Shown piece by piece: positions 5,594 to 6,562 of a stretch of DNA of 6,562 nt; positions within the stretch are counted from its first letter, which is position 1, and each line of letters starts with the position of its first letter. The stretch spans positions 1-6,562 of the forward strand of contig MGZO01000024.1 in NCBI GenBank assembly GCA_001802655.1, written 5' to 3'. This stretch comes from Hydrogenophilales bacterium RIFOXYD1_FULL_62_11 (GTDB taxonomy: Bacteria > Pseudomonadota > Gammaproteobacteria > Burkholderiales > Thiobacillaceae). The notes below the pieces were generated by a model, which searched no databases, was not told the DNA's origin, and saw nothing but the letters and a program-made list of their open reading frames with translations. The position numbers and the translations under genes are program-made.

Positions 5594-6340
5594 TTACTTG
5601 GCTGCTGCCCGGCAAATTGCCACAAACTCGTCGGCAACCAAAGATGCACCGCCAATGAGGCCGCCATCAATATCGGGCTGAGCCATCAATTCTGCCGCAT
5701 TTGCGGCCTTTACGCTACCCCCGTACTGAATCACCAACTGGTCAGCAACTTTTGAGTTGAGGGTGGCAATCTTGCCACGAATGAACGCATGAACTGCTTG
5801 CGCCTGCTCGGGTGATGCCGTTTTACCCGTTCCGATGGCCCACACGGGCTCATATGCCACGACCGCCTGGGCCAAAGACTCCACACCAGCGACCTTGATT
5901 ACCGCATCCAGCTGACGCGCAACAACTGCCTCAGTCACGCCCGACTCTCGCTCATCGAGCGATTCGCCTACGCACAGAATGGGCGTCAACCCTGCGGCTT
6001 GAGCAACCACATATTTGCTTGCGACCAGTTCATCGGATTCACCATACAAACTGCGTCGTTCGGAGTGTCCGACGATCACATAGCGGCAACCGAAATCAAC
6101 CAGCATGGACGCCGACACTTCCCCGGTAAACGCGCCTTTAGTTTGTTCGGAAAGGTTTTGCGCACCCCAGGCAATAGACGACCCACCCAATACGGCCTGC
6201 ACTTGGGCCAGATAAGGGAACGGCACACACACCACCGCCTCGATTCCTGCCAAAGCGGGCTTGAGTGCCTCCAGCAGTACGGCGTTTTCAGCCAGACTAC
6301 CGTGCATCTTCCAATTACCGGCTACGAGCTTTTTACGCAT
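5594..6340 (-). CDS. tpiA: Triosephosphate isomerase
   Basis: This 248-aa cytoplasmic enzyme interconverts dihydroxyacetone phosphate and glyceraldehyde 3-phosphate in glycolysis and gluconeogenesis. It has the standard length of a single TIM barrel. Substrate-binding N9 and K11 lie in AGNWKMHGS (7-15). The electrophilic histidine is H92 in VGHSERR (90-96). The catalytic base is E164 in AYEPVWAIGTGKTA (162-175), which also contains the mobile loop 6. The phosphate-binding glycines appear in YGGSV (206-210) and GLIGGASL (227-234). The start is the ATG at 6338-6340, giving the familiar MRKKLVAGNWK. A TTG further upstream (6377-6379) would add 13 residues with no family support. GGCGGA about 5 bases upstream may be the ribosome binding site. 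All catalytic residues are present. It is followed closely by secG, a pairing also seen in other Proteobacteria. Confidence 0.98.
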   Translation of the reverse strand: MRKKLVAGNWKMHGSLAENAVLLEALKPALAGIEAVVCVPFPYLAQVQAVLGGSSIAWGAQNLSEQTKGAFTGEVSASMLVDFGCRYVIVGHSERRSLYGESDELVASKYVVAQAAGLTPILCVGESLDERESGVTEAVVARQLDAVIKVAGVESLAQAVVAYEPVWAIGTGKTASPEQAQAVHAFIRGKIATLNSKVADQLVIQYGGSVKAANAAELMAQPDIDGGLIGGASLVADEFVAICRAAAK

Positions 6341-6360
6341 GGGAGTCCGCCAAACAAAAG

Positions 6361-6378
6361 TGCGCGATGGTAAGCGCA
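6361..6378 (-). terminator. Weak possible terminator hairpin after pstB
   Basis: The minus strand reads TGCGC-TTACCATC-GCGCA, a perfect 5-bp stem with an 8-base loop, followed by CTTTTGTTTG. The stem is short and the T-tract interrupted, and the hairpin covers the predicted -10 box of tpiA. It may reduce readthrough from pstB, but it is well below a convincing intrinsic terminator. Confidence 0.2.
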
Positions 6379-6395
6379 ACGCGGCGCTCGGTCAA
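6367..6395 (-). promoter_or_regulatory. Predicted promoter of tpiA
   Basis: On the minus strand TTGACC (6390-6395, five of six matches to the -35 consensus) is followed after exactly 17 bp by TACCAT (6367-6372, four of six -10 matches). Transcription would start about 20 bases before the tpiA ATG. The -35 box lies within the 12-base inverted repeat TCGGTTGACCGA (6388-6399). The -10 box is imperfect, so this remains a prediction. It would drive tpiA, secG and probably the tRNA. Confidence 0.45.
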
Positions 6396-6423
6396 CCGAA
6401 AACCCCCTGCATGCGTCTGGGAA

Positions 6424-6562
6424 TCAGCCAAAACGACCCGTAATGTAGTCTTCTGTCTGTTTCTTCCCCGGCCGCATAAAGATCGTGCCGGTTTCGTTAA
6501 ACTCGATCAGCTCCCCCAGGTACATGAAGGCAGTGAAATCCGATATCCGGGCGGCTTGCTGC
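6424..6562 (-). CDS. pstB: Phosphate ABC transporter ATP-binding protein PstB, C-terminal end (enters from outside the window)
   Basis: Only the last 45 residues are present, ending at a TGA at 6424-6426. They contain DFTAFMYLGELIEF and end in KKQTEDYITGRFG. This tail is characteristic of PstB, the cytoplasmic ATPase that powers the high-affinity phosphate importer PstSCAB. The Walker motifs, ABC signature and switch histidine lie upstream, beyond the window edge, so they cannot be checked. The closest alternative would be another phosphate-type ABC ATPase, but the TEDYITGRFG ending is very specific. The next gene on the same strand is tpiA, 83 bp away, so no phoU follows directly. Whether phoU lies elsewhere in the pst cluster cannot be seen. 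Confidence 0.93.
   Translation of the reverse strand, partial: QQAARISDFTAFMYLGELIEFNETGTIFMRPGKKQTEDYITGRFG

Noticed and set aside
5581..5670. Longer secG reading starting at 5670
   Set aside because: The extra 30 residues overlap the tpiA 3' end and are unlike any SecG N-terminus. The METLVWVVHI start at 5580 is the conserved one.
6341..6379. Longer tpiA start at a TTG (6377-6379)
   Set aside because: The 13 added residues have no counterpart in the family and would begin inside the predicted promoter. MRKKLVAGNWK is the usual start.
1..6562. Search for a mobile element, CRISPR array, toxin-antitoxin pair or other accessory system
   Set aside because: All sequence is taken by core genes with short spacers. 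I saw no terminal inverted repeats, spaced repeats, integrase or unknown genes. A tRNA is present, but no integrase or duplicated tRNA 3' end indicates an integration site.

Overview
The window is a stretch of ordinary, well-conserved core metabolism. Every gene I can support lies on the minus strand. It suggests a betaproteobacterium. NuoC and NuoD are separate proteins, not fused as in Escherichia coli. The NuoA to NuoF proteins have the lengths and N-termini I associate with that class. The order tpiA - secG - tRNA-Leu(GAG) - nuoABCDEFG is one I recall from Betaproteobacteria. A narrower assignment would be a guess.

Reading in the direction of transcription (from high to low coordinates), the window opens with the last 45 codons of pstB, the ATPase of the phosphate importer (6424-6562). 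An 83-bp gap with a plausible promoter leads to tpiA, triosephosphate isomerase (5594-6340). After 13 bp comes secG, a small membrane subunit of the Sec translocase (5236-5580). A 60-bp spacer with a short tandem repeat and a hairpin precedes a tRNA-Leu(GAG) gene with an encoded CCA end (5091-5175). A 154-bp non-coding stretch follows. It holds a 22-bp near-palindrome, a good sigma70-type promoter and the nuoA ribosome binding site.

From 4936 down to 1 is the first half of the nuo operon: nuoA, nuoB, nuoC, nuoD, nuoE, nuoF and the 5' third or less of nuoG, packed with gaps or overlaps of -4 to +26 bp. These encode the NADH-oxidising arm (E, F, G), the quinone-reducing connecting arm (B, C, D) and one membrane subunit (A) of respiratory complex I. 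Electrons pass from NADH to FMN in NuoF, along iron-sulfur clusters in F, E and G, to cluster N2 in NuoB, and then to ubiquinone at the NuoB/NuoD interface. All visible cluster-binding cysteines and histidines are present, so the enzyme looks functional. The rest of nuoG and nuoH to nuoN would lie beyond position 1.

I found no mobile element, CRISPR array, phage gene, broken gene or unknown accessory gene, and no stretch over 300 bp lacks a gene. The points worth a second look are small regulatory or structural details in the three intergenic regions. I do not see a novel biological system here.
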